Shown in pieces: positions 45,128-55,560 of a stretch of 64,000 bases of DNA. Both the position numbers and the translations under genes were made by a program. The notes below the pieces were generated by a model that made no database searches, had not been told where the DNA came from, and was given only the letters and a program-made list of their open reading frames with translations. How positions within the stretch are numbered: the stretch's first letter is position 1; each line of letters begins with the position of its first letter. Origin of the DNA: Bog-473 sp036268485 (GTDB taxonomy: Bacteria; Actinomycetota; Acidimicrobiia; Acidimicrobiales; RAAP-2); contig DATAUC010000073.1 of assembly GCA_036268485.1 (NCBI GenBank), positions 5,730 to 69,729 of the forward strand. Direction: 5' to 3'.

Positions 45128-46651
45128 TCAGTCGACCTTCCCTGTGTCGAAACCTTCGAGGAATGAGGTCAAGCCCTTGTCCAGCTCGTCGCCGTCAGGC
45201 AGCGCGCCGGTGGACTTGATGGTCTCGAGCACTCCGGGGTGGTTGCCCTTGAAGTACTCGATCAACTCGGACTCGAAGCGGCGCACCTCGGGTACGGGGA
45301 CCTCGTCGGCCCAACCCTTGGTGCCGGCGTAGACCACCAGGACCTGCTCCTCAACCGGAACCGGTGCGTTCTGGGGCTGCTTGAGCAGTTCGGTCAGGCG
45401 GTAGCCCCGGTCCAGCTGGGACTGGGACACCTTGTCCAGTTCGGAGCCGAAGGTGGCGAATGCCTCAAGCTCGCGGAACTGGGCCAGGTCGAGCTTCAAC
45501 GTTCCAGAGACCTGCTTCATGGCCTTGATCTGGGCTGCGCTGCCGACTCGGCTCACCGAGTTCCCGACGTTGATGGCCGGACGGATACCGGAGTTGAACA
45601 GGTCGGACTCCAAGAAGACCTGGCCGTCGGTGATGGAGATGACGTTGGTCGGGATGTAGGCCGAAATGTCGCCCGCCTTGGTCTCGATGACCGGCAGAGC
45701 GGTCAGCGATCCGCCGCCGCGGTCATCGGACAGCTTGGCGGCCCGCTCGAGTAGGCGCGAGTGCAGGTAGAAGACGTCGCCCGGGTAGGCCTCGCGCCCT
45801 GGTGGACGGCGCAGCAGCAGCGATACGGAACGGTAGGCCTCGGCCTGCTTGGAAAGGTCGTCGTAGACAATGAGGGCGTGCTCGCCGTTTTCCATCCAGT
45901 GCTGGCCCATGGCGCAGCCGGCGTAGGGGGCGAGGTACTTGTACGGCGCGGGGTCTCCGGCCGACGCCACCACGACCACCGTGTACTCGAGCGCCTGGTG
46001 CTGCTCGAGCGTGGCCACGGTCTGGGCCACGGAGGAGTTCTTCTGGCCGATGGCCACGTAAATGCACTTCACGCCTTGGCCGGCCTGGTTGATGATGGTG
46101 TCGATGGCCACGGTGGTCTTGCCCGTCTTGCGGTCACCGATGATTAGTTCGCGCTGACCGCGACCGATCGGGGTCATGGCATCGATGGCCTTGATGCCGG
46201 TCTGCAGCGGCTCGCCCACCGGCTGACGACCGACGATGCCGGGCGCCTGCACTTCCATGCGTCGGGTCTCGGTGGTGTTGATCGGGCCCTTGCCGTCGAT
46301 GGGCTCGCCCAGAGCGTTGACGACGCGACCCAGGAGGGCGTCGCCCACGGGCACCGTCTGGATACGCCCGGTCGCCTTGACCGTCTGCTCTTCTTCGAGG
46401 CTGTCCACTTCACCGAGGACGACGGCACCGATGGTGTCCTCGTCCAGGTTGAGGGCCAAGCCGAGCGTGCCGTCCTCGAACTCCAAGAGCTCGTTGACCG
46501 CGGCGCCGGGCAGGCCCGAGACGCGGGCGATGCCGTCGCCCACTTCTACGATCCGCCCGATCTGCTCTGTGCCTACGGCCGGCGTGTACTCGGCGACGTG
46601 GCGCTGCAGCGCCCCGGTGATCTCACTGGCGTCGATCGTCAGTTCTGCCAT
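45128..46651 (-). CDS. atpA: ATP synthase alpha subunit
   Basis: 507 residues from ATG 46651. Walker A GDRKTGKTTVAID at about 170-182; the arginine finger region is in 'PAINVGNSVSRVGSAAQ'. Nucleotide-binding but non-catalytic F1 subunit. The ATG shares one base with the atpH stop (TGATG), preceded by GGGAG. C-terminus 'EGFDTGKVD'. Confidence 0.97.
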   Translation of the reverse strand: MAELTIDASEITGALQRHVAEYTPAVGTEQIGRIVEVGDGIARVSGLPGAAVNELLEFEDGTLGLALNLDEDTIGAVVLGEVDSLEEEQTVKATGRIQTVPVGDALLGRVVNALGEPIDGKGPINTTETRRMEVQAPGIVGRQPVGEPLQTGIKAIDAMTPIGRGQRELIIGDRKTGKTTVAIDTIINQAGQGVKCIYVAIGQKNSSVAQTVATLEQHQALEYTVVVVASAGDPAPYKYLAPYAGCAMGQHWMENGEHALIVYDDLSKQAEAYRSVSLLLRRPPGREAYPGDVFYLHSRLLERAAKLSDDRGGGSLTALPVIETKAGDISAYIPTNVISITDGQVFLESDLFNSGIRPAINVGNSVSRVGSAAQIKAMKQVSGTLKLDLAQFRELEAFATFGSELDKVSQSQLDRGYRLTELLKQPQNAPVPVEEQVLVVYAGTKGWADEVPVPEVRRFESELIEYFKGNHPGVLETIKSTGALPDGDELDKGLTSFLEGFDTGKVD

Positions 46652-47604
46652 CAACCTGCTCCCTCTGTCTGTGTCGTCGTATGGGCGGCTCGAGCCAATC
46701 CGGCTCCGAAGCCGCTGTCTTCCCAACCGCCGGGCGTGAGGTGCTCACGCAAAGCATCAATGCGTCCTCTGGCCGTGGCATCCACCTGCAGGTCGCCGAT
46801 CTGAATGACGGCTCCGCTCACCAGGGTCTCGTCAAGGACGACCTGCAGCTCCACCGGCGCACCGGCGAGCGCGGCCAGTGAGTCCGAGAGCGTCGTCTGC
46901 TGCTGTCCTTCGATCGGTGCCGCCGATCGCACCCGGGCGATGCGCCAGCCCCGGGCTTTGGCCGTCTGCTCCACCAGCCAGTCCAGGGTGCCCACGATGT
47001 CGCGGGCCCGGCCGCCGGCGACCACGTAGCGAACCAGGGCCACGGTGGCGGCCTGCACTTTGCCTTCGAGCAGTTGCGAGACCAACCCCTGGCGAGCTTC
47101 GACGTCCAGATCGCGATCGACCAGGGCGGAGCGCAGGGCGGGAGTGGAGGCCACAATGCGAGCAAAGCGGAAGAGGTCGTCCTCAACGGACTCGAGCTGC
47201 TCGTTGGCGCTGTCCTCGTGGATCGCCGTGGCGAAGCCGCCGACCCGTTGCCGGGACTGGGTGAGGCTCAACGGCCCTTCGGTGTGCGCTTGGCCTTCGG
47301 CCAGGTGCCGAGCCCGGGTGGCTACCCAACCCAGGGCAGCCGGTACATCGGGTGCGCTGACGGTGAAGCAGGCGAAAGCGGCCAGCCGGCGCGCCGGTTC
47401 GGACACCTTGCCGTCGAGGAGATCGAGCATGACGGCGCGGCGATCCGGTCCGCGCACGGTGGTGTCGGTGAGCGCTGCCCGCAGCGACGGGTTGCCGAGG
47501 ACGAGTTGCTCAATCGCTTCCAGGTCGCCCGCGATCCCCGCCCGCTCGCCGGAACCGGCGGCTTCGAGAATGGCAGCGGCGTACCCCTGGAGCGTGGGAT
47601 TCAC
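46651..47604 (-). CDS. atpH: ATP synthase delta subunit, duplicated N-terminal half
   Basis: 317 residues, longer than the 180 of most bacteria. Two similar OSCP-like helical halves can be read (PSLRAALTDTTVRGPDRRAV and PALRSALVDRDLDVEARQGL, each followed by LL-GKV), then the C-terminal strand domain with VLDETLVSGAVIQIGDLQVD. This two-copy layout is typical of actinobacterial AtpH (about 270 residues in Streptomyces). It connects F1 to the b stator. Overlaps atpF by four bases. Confidence 0.92.
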   Translation of the reverse strand: MNPTLQGYAAAILEAAGSGERAGIAGDLEAIEQLVLGNPSLRAALTDTTVRGPDRRAVMLDLLDGKVSEPARRLAAFACFTVSAPDVPAALGWVATRARHLAEGQAHTEGPLSLTQSRQRVGGFATAIHEDSANEQLESVEDDLFRFARIVASTPALRSALVDRDLDVEARQGLVSQLLEGKVQAATVALVRYVVAGGRARDIVGTLDWLVEQTAKARGWRIARVRSAAPIEGQQQTTLSDSLAALAGAPVELQVVLDETLVSGAVIQIGDLQVDATARGRIDALREHLTPGGWEDSGFGAGLARAAHTTTQTEGAG

Positions 47605-48143
47605 TGGCGCGCCCCGGAGCTGGCGGCCGCGCCGCCAGCCGCGTCGGCCCGCAGGGCGCTCACGGCCTCATCGATGAGATCCCGGTGCGAGTCGGCGTTG
47701 ACCTCGCGGCCGATGACACGCTCCACCACATCCATGACGATCTGGCCCATCCGGTTGGCCGCCTCTTCAATGGCGCGCTGGCGAGCCAACCCCACTTCGG
47801 TCTGGGCATTGCTGACGATCCGCTCGTATTCGCTCTGACCGTTCGTCTGGGCGTCAATCTTCACCTGCTCGGCCGTCCGGTTGGCCTGGGCCACAATTTC
47901 CCGCGCCTGGTGCCTGGCCTCTTCGAGGGCTGACTTCCTGTCGTCATCGGCGGCTGATGCTTCGGCCTTGGCTTCGCCAGCCGCCGTCAATTCGCTACTG
48001 ATGAGGGCGGCGCGATCGTCCAACGCCTTCTTCAACGGAGGAAGGACATATTTGCCGACGATCGCCAAGACGATCAGGAACGCGACGAGCTCGACGATGA
48101 AGGTCGAGTTCGGGATGAGGAAGTTGCTATCTGCAATGGGCAT
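47601..48143 (-). CDS. atpF: ATP synthase b subunit
   Basis: 180 residues. N-terminal membrane helix (FIVELVAFLIVLAIVGKYVLP), then a long charged helix with heptads (ALEEARHQAREIVAQANRTA) for the peripheral stator. Ala/Gly-rich tail. Overlaps atpH by four bases; 79 bases separate it from atpE. Confidence 0.93.
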   Translation of the reverse strand: MPIADSNFLIPNSTFIVELVAFLIVLAIVGKYVLPPLKKALDDRAALISSELTAAGEAKAEASAADDDRKSALEEARHQAREIVAQANRTAEQVKIDAQTNGQSEYERIVSNAQTEVGLARQRAIEEAANRMGQIVMDVVERVIGREVNADSHRDLIDEAVSALRADAAGGAAASSGARQ

Positions 48144-48222
48144 ATTTTCTCAGTCTTTGCCTTGGTTTCGATGGGCCGCGTTGCCTGCCGTAGGGCAGCA
48201 ACTGTGGTCGACTGCCGCCGGA

Positions 48223-48483
48223 CTACTTCTTGTACAGCGAGAAGATGAAGAGTGCGGTGAAGGCCAGGTTGATGAAGTACATGGCTTCCACCAGACCGAC
48301 GGTGAGGAACATGATGGTGAACAGTCGACCCTGAGCTTCAGGCTGCCGAGCGACACCGGCAATCGTTGCGCTACCGGCCAAACCGTCACCGACAGCGGCG
48401 CCGATGGCGCCTCCACCGAGGGCCAAGCCGCCTCCGACCATGGCTCCGGCCAACTGGATGGCCTGCGCCGTTGTGTCTGCCAT
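48223..48483 (-). CDS. atpE: ATP synthase c subunit
   Basis: 86 residues, two membrane helices with the polar loop RQPEA (46-50) and the ion-binding Glu at position 66 in GLVEAMYFI. Glycine-rich first helix (GGGLALGGGAIGAAVG). The residues around Glu66 do not show the Na+ signature, so proton coupling is expected. Ring subunit of Fo in the membrane. Confidence 0.96.
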   Translation of the reverse strand: MADTTAQAIQLAGAMVGGGLALGGGAIGAAVGDGLAGSATIAGVARQPEAQGRLFTIMFLTVGLVEAMYFINLAFTALFIFSLYKK

Positions 48484-48508
48484 TTAATTGCTCTCCTTTT
48501 TCAATTGA

Positions 48509-49363
48509 CTAGTGGACTGGTGAGATGAGTTCGGGCTCGGGGCTGATGTCAGCCTCAGACGCCTCATGGTTGCCGTCGTCATGTCCCGTACTCATGGCGA
48601 CATCGAAATACAAGATGGTCAACAGGGCGAAGATGAACGCCTGGATACCGCCGATGCCCAGATCGAACAGCTTCCAGACCGGATTGACGAGCAGGACGAG
48701 CACGTTGCCCACCGGGATGGCGCCGATCTTCCAGACGCCCAAGAACGCGATCAACGACAGCATCAGCGTGCCGGACAGCAAGTTGCCGAAGAGTCGTAGG
48801 GCGAGCGTGATCGGCTTGGCGATCTCCTCCACCAGGTTGATGAAGAGGTTGAAGGGCAGCAAGAAGATCGGGAAGGGCTGGGTCAGGTAGTGCTTGACGT
48901 AGCCCACCGGGCCGCGGGCCCGAATGGACGCGATGTGGACCAGCGCGATGACGAAGATGGCCATCGACAACGGAAGGTTGATGTCGCCATTGGGCGCGGC
49001 CAGCCATTCGTATTTGGCTCCCAGCCCGAACACCGTGAAGATGTTGCAGACGAAGATGAAGACAAAGAGGGTGGCGGCCAACGGGATGACCGAGGCGCCC
49101 TTGGGCCCGATGGATCCCTCCACCTGCTTGGTCAGGGCCCCCACGCCCAGTTCCCAGGCCGACTGCAGGCGCCCGGGCACGCCGCTGGTGATCTGTCGCC
49201 GCAGTGCGATGGCCAGGAAGATCACGACGATGAGCGCGGCGCCGGTGGCCCACACCGTGTCGAGGTCGAGCGACTGACCGAAGATCTTCTCTTTGACGTG
49301 CTCGCCCACCGAGATGCTGGTGGCCGGGTTCATCAGCTGGAGAAACGATCCTCCGAAATTCAT
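48509..49363 (-). CDS. atpB: ATP synthase a subunit
   Basis: 284 residues, five or six membrane helices. The essential Arg is in the motif ITLALRLFGNLLSGTLML (about residues 193-210). It forms the proton half-channels against the c ring. C-terminal tail 'EADISPEPELISPVH' is acidic. Overlaps the upstream small membrane gene by four bases. Confidence 0.96.
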   Translation of the reverse strand: MNFGGSFLQLMNPATSISVGEHVKEKIFGQSLDLDTVWATGAALIVVIFLAIALRRQITSGVPGRLQSAWELGVGALTKQVEGSIGPKGASVIPLAATLFVFIFVCNIFTVFGLGAKYEWLAAPNGDINLPLSMAIFVIALVHIASIRARGPVGYVKHYLTQPFPIFLLPFNLFINLVEEIAKPITLALRLFGNLLSGTLMLSLIAFLGVWKIGAIPVGNVLVLLVNPVWKLFDLGIGGIQAFIFALLTILYFDVAMSTGHDDGNHEASEADISPEPELISPVH

Positions 49364-49791
49364 GATGTGACTACCTCAGAATCGTCTTCGGACAGGCCGC
49401 CGTGACCCATCTTGAACATGGACCGGGCCACGTTGAGCAGCAGGAAAAACTGGAAGGCGGCGATACCGACCATCACGCCGAGCCCCAGATCGAAAGACAG
49501 GAAGAGAAGCCCGATGGCCAGGGCGGAAATGACGGCCAATCGGCCCACCGTGTTGGCGGCCAGGGGGCGCTTGTGGTTCTCGTCCTGGCGGGCCCCGACC
49601 TTGACGACGGAACGCTGGACCAGGCGGAAGTTGAAGAGGCCCAACCCGAGGCCGACGCACAATCCGAGACCGGTCAATGGTGCACCGAGGGCCAGGCAGG
49701 CGATGAGGCCGATGACACCGAAAATAAGGCCGCTGAGGACCGTTCGACGGGAAACACGGGCCAAATCAGGCAGGGCGAAGTTGGCGAACAT
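49360..49791 (-). CDS. AtpI-like membrane protein of the atp operon
   Basis: 143 residues with four hydrophobic helices, including TVLSGLIFGVIGLIACLALG and FDLGLGVMVGIAAFQFFLLL. It resembles ATP synthase I-type proteins (c-ring assembly or ion channel role) by position and topology; sequence motifs are weak. It overlaps atpB by four bases. The C-terminal end is acidic. Confidence 0.72.
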   Translation of the reverse strand: MFANFALPDLARVSRRTVLSGLIFGVIGLIACLALGAPLTGLGLCVGLGLGLFNFRLVQRSVVKVGARQDENHKRPLAANTVGRLAVISALAIGLLFLSFDLGLGVMVGIAAFQFFLLLNVARSMFKMGHGGLSEDDSEVVTS

Positions 49792-49845
49792 CAGATATTC
49801 ACGCTGCCTTCGCTACTACGGGCGCACAGAACCCACTGTAGCCGC

Positions 49846-50088
49846 TCAGCGAAACTTGCGTACCTGGGCCACCGAGAGCATGACGGCCGACGTGATGCCG
49901 AAGACCAGGCCGGCAAAGGTGAGCCACGGCGTGGTGTTGAGCCACGCATCGAGGCCGTACCCTGCGGCCCCCGCTCCCACCACACTGATGGCACAGGCCG
50001 TGCCCATCCAGAAGAAGTCCCCCAATTTGGGCACACCGGTCGCCGGATTCGCATCGTCGGAACCCGGCTGGGGCGTCGGATCCGTCAT
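49846..50088 (-). CDS. AtpZ/AtpI-type small membrane protein
   Basis: 80 residues, two helices (FWMGTACAISVVGAGAAGYG and WLTFAGLVFGITSAVMLSVAQ), matching the short AtpZ-like proteins that open atp operons. Start at 50088 (MTDPTPQ); a GTG at 50106 is possible. First gene of the atp transcript; 54 bases before the next. Confidence 0.72.
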   Translation of the reverse strand: MTDPTPQPGSDDANPATGVPKLGDFFWMGTACAISVVGAGAAGYGLDAWLNTTPWLTFAGLVFGITSAVMLSVAQVRKFR

Positions 50089-50291
50089 TGACCCGGGCGC
50101 GCACAATGACGCTCACTTGACCACGCATACGTCTGTCTCCCCTTTACGCGATGCGTGGCGAGCGGGAGTCCGCCGATTGGCGAGCCGACAAATCGGCGCC
50201 ACACGGGGCGAGGTGGACGGTGAGCACGGCGTGCATCATCGCACCCCGGTCCGGACCTCGTCCAAACGCTACTGAGGCTTAGCTGAGCCTG

Positions 50292-51467
50292 TCAGCGCAG
50301 GCTGCGCACCGGGGCCGGCTGCAGCGGGGGTTGGTCCTCGACTTCCTCGTCTCCCGGCTCCCCGTTGCCCTTGCGCAGGCCCGGGTGGAAGAAGGTGTAG
50401 AGCCCGACCCCGAGGGCGGCCGCCCCCAGCGGGATTATGGCGTTGACCTGGTGCAAGAAGAGCGGGAACAGCACGAAGCCGGACAAGACCGCCGTCCAGG
50501 CCCACAGGATCAGCACCGTGCGGCGGGGGCCGTGCCCGAGCCGGAGCAGCCGGTGGTGGATGTGCTCCTTGTCGGGGGTGTGGAAGCTCATGCCGCGGGC
50601 CGTCCGGCGAATGAAGGCGAAGGCCATGTCGACGAGAGGCACCCCGAGGATGAAGAGAGGGATGAAAAGCGGGGCAAAGAAGAAGAAGGTCACTCCGGTG
50701 ACCGGTCCCGAGGTGGGCACCCGGCCCCCGATGACCATGGTGGAGGCGGCCATGAGCACCCCCAGGAGGAGCGCGCCGGCATCACCCATGAAGATGCGGG
50801 CCGGATTGAAATTGAAGGGCAGGAAACCCAGGCAGATGCCACAGGCGATGACGGCGACCAGGGGGCCCACATTGTCGGTCGGCAGGAGGCCCAACCCCAT
50901 GAGGCGGATGCCGTAGACGGCCAGGGCGCCGCCGCCGATGGCCACCACGCCGGCGGCCAGGCCATCCAGTCCGTCAATGAAGTTGATGGCGTTGGTCAGG
51001 GCGATGACCCAGGCGGCGGTGATGAGGGGGATGATCCCCGGCGTCAGCACCACGAAGCCGGCCAGGGGCAGCTTGAACTCGTACATGGTCACGCCCATGA
51101 AGTACAAGATGCTGGCCGCCAGCACCTGCCCCGCCATCTTGGCCGGCGCCGACATGTCCCGCACGTCATCGATGAGGCCAACGGCGAAGATGGCGCCGGC
51201 GGCCAGCACGACCCCGAGGGACTCGCTCGAGTCCGAGAAGATGGGCCGGAGCGCGGGCGTCGCGGCGGCGGCCAGCATGGCCACGAGGACGCCGACGAAC
51301 ATGGCGGCCCCACCCCCATAGGGGATGGGCTTGGTGTGCACCTTGCGCTCGTTGGGCATGGCCACGTAGCCCACCCGGACCGAGAGGCGCCGGGCCGGCA
51401 CGGTCAGGGCGGCGGTGACCCCGATGGCCACCACCAGCACCAGCACGTACCAGCCGATGTTGGGCAT
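50292..51467 (-). CDS. Undecaprenyl-phosphate GlcNAc-1-phosphate transferase-type enzyme (WecA/MraY superfamily)
   Basis: 391 residues with about ten membrane helices. Asp-rich catalytic motifs: GLIDDVRD, NFIDGLDGLAAG and FMGDAGALLLG; the histidine loop is DKEHIHHRLLRLGHGPRR, typical of the WecA/TagO branch rather than MraY. It adds a sugar phosphate to the lipid carrier for wall polymers. ATG 51467 lies two bases after the glyA stop. Basic and acidic C-terminal tail. Confidence 0.88.
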   Translation of the reverse strand: MPNIGWYVLVLVVAIGVTAALTVPARRLSVRVGYVAMPNERKVHTKPIPYGGGAAMFVGVLVAMLAAAATPALRPIFSDSSESLGVVLAAGAIFAVGLIDDVRDMSAPAKMAGQVLAASILYFMGVTMYEFKLPLAGFVVLTPGIIPLITAAWVIALTNAINFIDGLDGLAAGVVAIGGGALAVYGIRLMGLGLLPTDNVGPLVAVIACGICLGFLPFNFNPARIFMGDAGALLLGVLMAASTMVIGGRVPTSGPVTGVTFFFFAPLFIPLFILGVPLVDMAFAFIRRTARGMSFHTPDKEHIHHRLLRLGHGPRRTVLILWAWTAVLSGFVLFPLFLHQVNAIIPLGAAALGVGLYTFFHPGLRKGNGEPGDEEVEDQPPLQPAPVRSLR

Positions 51468-51469
51468 GC

Positions 51470-52749
<1,280 letters not shown>

Positions 52750-52753
<4 letters not shown>

Positions 52754-53223
52754 GAAGTCCCTTCGGTGTGGTGAACGAGTGCTGCTGTATCGAGGTCGGC
52801 CAGCTTGGCGATCCGACCGTCATGGCGGCCCGGGACCTCGCTGGCCGCGAAAAAGGCCAGCAGGGCTTGGACGGCGACGGTGCTGCCGGTGGTGCGGCTG
52901 CCCAGGCAGACCACGTTGGCATGGTTGTGCTCGCGGGCCAAGGTGGCCGTGGTCACATCGTGAATCACGGCGGCCCGGATGCCCGGGATCTTGTTGGCCG
53001 CCATGCCGATGCCGATGCCCGATCCGCAGGTGCACACGCCCAGATCGGCGTCACCAGCGGCCACGGCCCGGCCGACGGCGGCTCCGAAGTCGGGATAATC
53101 CACCGAGTCCTCGCCGTTGGTTGTGCCCAGGTCCGACACCTGGTGGCCCAATCCGGACACTTCCGCCTTCAAAAGCTCCTTGAGGGTGAACCCGGCATGG
53201 TCCGAGCCGAAGGCGACGCGCAT
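52750..53223 (-). CDS. rpiB: Ribose-5-phosphate isomerase B
   Basis: 157 residues from ATG 53223. MRVAFGSDHAGFTLKELL, the catalytic Cys in GVCTCGSGIGIGMAANK, and REHNHANVVCLGSR. RpiB/LacA fold; interconverts ribulose 5-phosphate and ribose 5-phosphate. First gene of the rpiB-glyA-wecA-like unit. A longer upstream frame is rejected. Confidence 0.95.
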
Positions 53224-53286
53224 GGATGGCCAGTCTACGACGGGCCACGGTTCCCCCCAGGCCTCAGCCGATACGCTCAGCCCACC

Positions 53287-54855
53287 ATGGCCCTCGACCC
53301 CCGCACCCCCGTTGTCGTCGGTGTCGGACAGATCACCGTCCGACCCGATCCCGCCGTCGATCCGGCCGACCGCCCCGAGCCGGTAGCCCTCATGGCCATG
53401 GCGTTGCGGGCGGCCGCCGAGGACTGCGACGGCGCCGCGTCCGGTGGCTCCTCCCCCGCCGGGGACGCCCTCATCCGCCGGGCCGACAGCATCCGGGTGG
53501 TGGTGCCGCTGGGATGGCGCTCGACCAACCCGGCCCTGCTGGTGGCCGAACACCTCGGCTTCGACGCCGACTCGGCCCCGGCCGAGCTCATGCTCTCGGC
53601 CATCGGCGGCAACACCCCGCAGGCCCTCATGCACGACGCCTGCCGCGCCATTTCGGCCGGGGACCTCGATGTCGTCCTGGTCACCGGAGCCGAGGCGATG
53701 TACACCCGGAGCGCCTCGCGCCGTGATCCCTCGAAGCCGCCTCTGGCCTGGGCCAGCCAACCGGCCGACAGCACGCCGGCGCCCGTCCCCTTCGGGGTGG
53801 ACAAGCCGGGATCGACCGACCTGGAGATGTCACGCGGGGTCATCCTGCCCATTCACGCCTACCCGCTCTTCGAGAACGCGCTGCGCGGCGCCCACGGCTG
53901 GACGTTGGCCGAGCATGCGACCCGCATCGGGAAACTCTGGGCCAGCTTCAGCGAGGTGGCCGCGGCCAACCCGCACGCCTGGATCCGCACCGCCCGCAGC
54001 GCCGAGGAGATCGCCACCCCGTCCGCCGAGAATCGGATGGTCTCCTTCCCCTACCCCAAGCTCTGCACGGCCAACATGACGGTGGACCAGGGCGCGGGAT
54101 ACATCGTGTGCTCAGTGGAAGCGGCCCGGGCCGCCGGCGTGCCCGAGGACCGCTGGGTCTTCCCGCTGGCCGGTGCCGATGCCAACGATCACTGGTTCAT
54201 CTCTCATCGACCCGAACTGCACCGCTCCCCCGCCATCCGGCTGGCCGGCCGGGCCGTCCTGGAGCTGGCCGGTGTGGACCTGGGGGGCATCGGGCCCATT
54301 GACCTCTACTCCTGCTTCCCGGCCGTGGTACAGATGGCCGCCCATGAGTTGGGACTCCCGATCGACGATCCCGACCGACCGCTGACCCTGACGGGCGGGT
54401 TGACCTTCGGTGGCGGTCCGGGCAACAACTACACCTCGCACGGGATCGCCCAGGTGGTGGGCGCCCTGCGCCAGGCTCCCGGCTCGGTCGGCCTGGCCAC
54501 TGGGCTCGGCTGGTACGCCACCAAACACTCCATCGGTCTGTACGCCTCCCGACCACCGGCGCACGAGGGTTCGAGGCCGTTCGCCTGGCGTGACGTGCAG
54601 GACGAGGTCGACGCGCTGCCGCAATGCCGGGTCGACTCCGAGGCCACCGGCCCGGTAACGGTCGAGACATACACGGTGACGTTCGATCGGGATGGCAACC
54701 CCGAGCGCGGCATCGTGGCCTGCCGCACGGCGGACGACAGCCGGGCCTGGGGCAACATCACCGACGCCGACACCCTCGCTGCGCTGTGCGTGGAAGAGGG
54801 CATCGGCCGCACGGGGACCCTGGCTGCCAACGGCGTCCTGACCCTGGCCTCGTAG
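53287..54855 (+). CDS. Thiolase-like protein without the nucleophilic Cys
   Basis: 522 residues. Thiolase superfamily fold of the SCP-2/acetyl-CoA acetyltransferase-like branch: DPRTPVVVGVGQITVRP, LSAIGGNTPQALMHDAC (the normal Cys loop reads GGN), and the histidine loop FGGGPGNNYTSHGIAQV. The last 90 residues form an added beta domain (ETYTVTFDRDGNPERGIVAC). Without the Cys, condensation or cleavage is doubtful; a retro-aldol or binding role is possible, as in aldolases built on this fold. Divergent from rpiB. No strong ribosome site. Confidence 0.82.
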   Translation: MALDPRTPVVVGVGQITVRPDPAVDPADRPEPVALMAMALRAAAEDCDGAASGGSSPAGDALIRRADSIRVVVPLGWRSTNPALLVAEHLGFDADSAPAELMLSAIGGNTPQALMHDACRAISAGDLDVVLVTGAEAMYTRSASRRDPSKPPLAWASQPADSTPAPVPFGVDKPGSTDLEMSRGVILPIHAYPLFENALRGAHGWTLAEHATRIGKLWASFSEVAAANPHAWIRTARSAEEIATPSAENRMVSFPYPKLCTANMTVDQGAGYIVCSVEAARAAGVPEDRWVFPLAGADANDHWFISHRPELHRSPAIRLAGRAVLELAGVDLGGIGPIDLYSCFPAVVQMAAHELGLPIDDPDRPLTLTGGLTFGGGPGNNYTSHGIAQVVGALRQAPGSVGLATGLGWYATKHSIGLYASRPPAHEGSRPFAWRDVQDEVDALPQCRVDSEATGPVTVETYTVTFDRDGNPERGIVACRTADDSRAWGNITDADTLAALCVEEGIGRTGTLAANGVLTLAS

Positions 54856-54864
54856 GCCTGCCCT

Positions 54865-55560
54865 TCAGCCCGAGTCGGCCGAGCCCGGTCGCTTGCGGGG
54901 GAGCAGCGCGCCCAGGGGCATGAACATGCCGCGTCGACGGGCCCCCATGAGCAGAGCCGCCTCCACGTAGACCTCGGGGATGGCGCCCACGTGGCGCACA
55001 ACCGGCGGGGTGCGCTGGCAATCGATCACCGTCTCCTCCACTGGGGTGCTGGCACCGCCATTGAGTACGAGGGCCACGTCACCGGCACAGGCGGCGGCCG
55101 CCAGCGCGGCGTCGGAGATGGGCTGGCCCGCGCCATCGCGGAGCGCCGCGGTAGCCAGGGGCCCGCAGGTCCGCAACAGCCGGCGTAACGCACGGTCGCC
55201 GGCCATGCTGACGCGCAGTTCGTCCTCTCTCGCACCCGAGAGCGTCGGGGCGCCCTCGACTGAGGAGAACACGAAGGCCACCGGACCGGGCCACAGCCGA
55301 TCCGTCAGCCGCCGGGCGTCCTCGTTCCAGTCGTAGGCCAGGGCCTTGGCCTGATCGACGTGGCCGACCACGACGGCGGGCTCGACGCCAGCGGCGTGCC
55401 GCGGCACCAGGGCGCGCCAGGCGGCCAGACCCAGGGGGCGTCCGAGCAGGGCGGCCACGACGTAGCCGCCGGACCCCGGGACCACGACGACCTGGTCGTC
55501 CTGGAGCGCCGGTTCGAGCGCCGCGCACTGGCGGAGCGACAGCACGGGCGCCGCACTCAT
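54865..55560 (-). CDS. Sua5/YrdC-family protein with degenerate active site
   Basis: 231 residues. The order prfA-prmC-this gene matches the sua5 position. RLWPGPVAFVFSS and LRVSMAGDRALRRLL align with the YrdC core, but the substrate motifs are altered: the PTxTxYGL loop reads VPGSGGYVVAALL, the KxR motif is not clear, and STSAN reads ATAALRDG. The normal role is threonylcarbamoyl-AMP synthesis for tRNA t6A. This copy may have lost activity or changed substrate, and another copy may exist. Overlaps prmC by four bases. Confidence 0.75.
   Translation of the reverse strand: MSAAPVLSLRQCAALEPALQDDQVVVVPGSGGYVVAALLGRPLGLAAWRALVPRHAAGVEPAVVVGHVDQAKALAYDWNEDARRLTDRLWPGPVAFVFSSVEGAPTLSGAREDELRVSMAGDRALRRLLRTCGPLATAALRDGAGQPISDAALAAAACAGDVALVLNGGASTPVEETVIDCQRTPPVVRHVGAIPEVYVEAALLMGARRRGMFMPLGALLPRKRPGSADSG

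Noticed and set aside
46651..47604. Duplicated AtpH as a novel feature
   Set aside because: The two-copy helical layout is ordinary in actinobacterial delta subunits such as that of Streptomyces.
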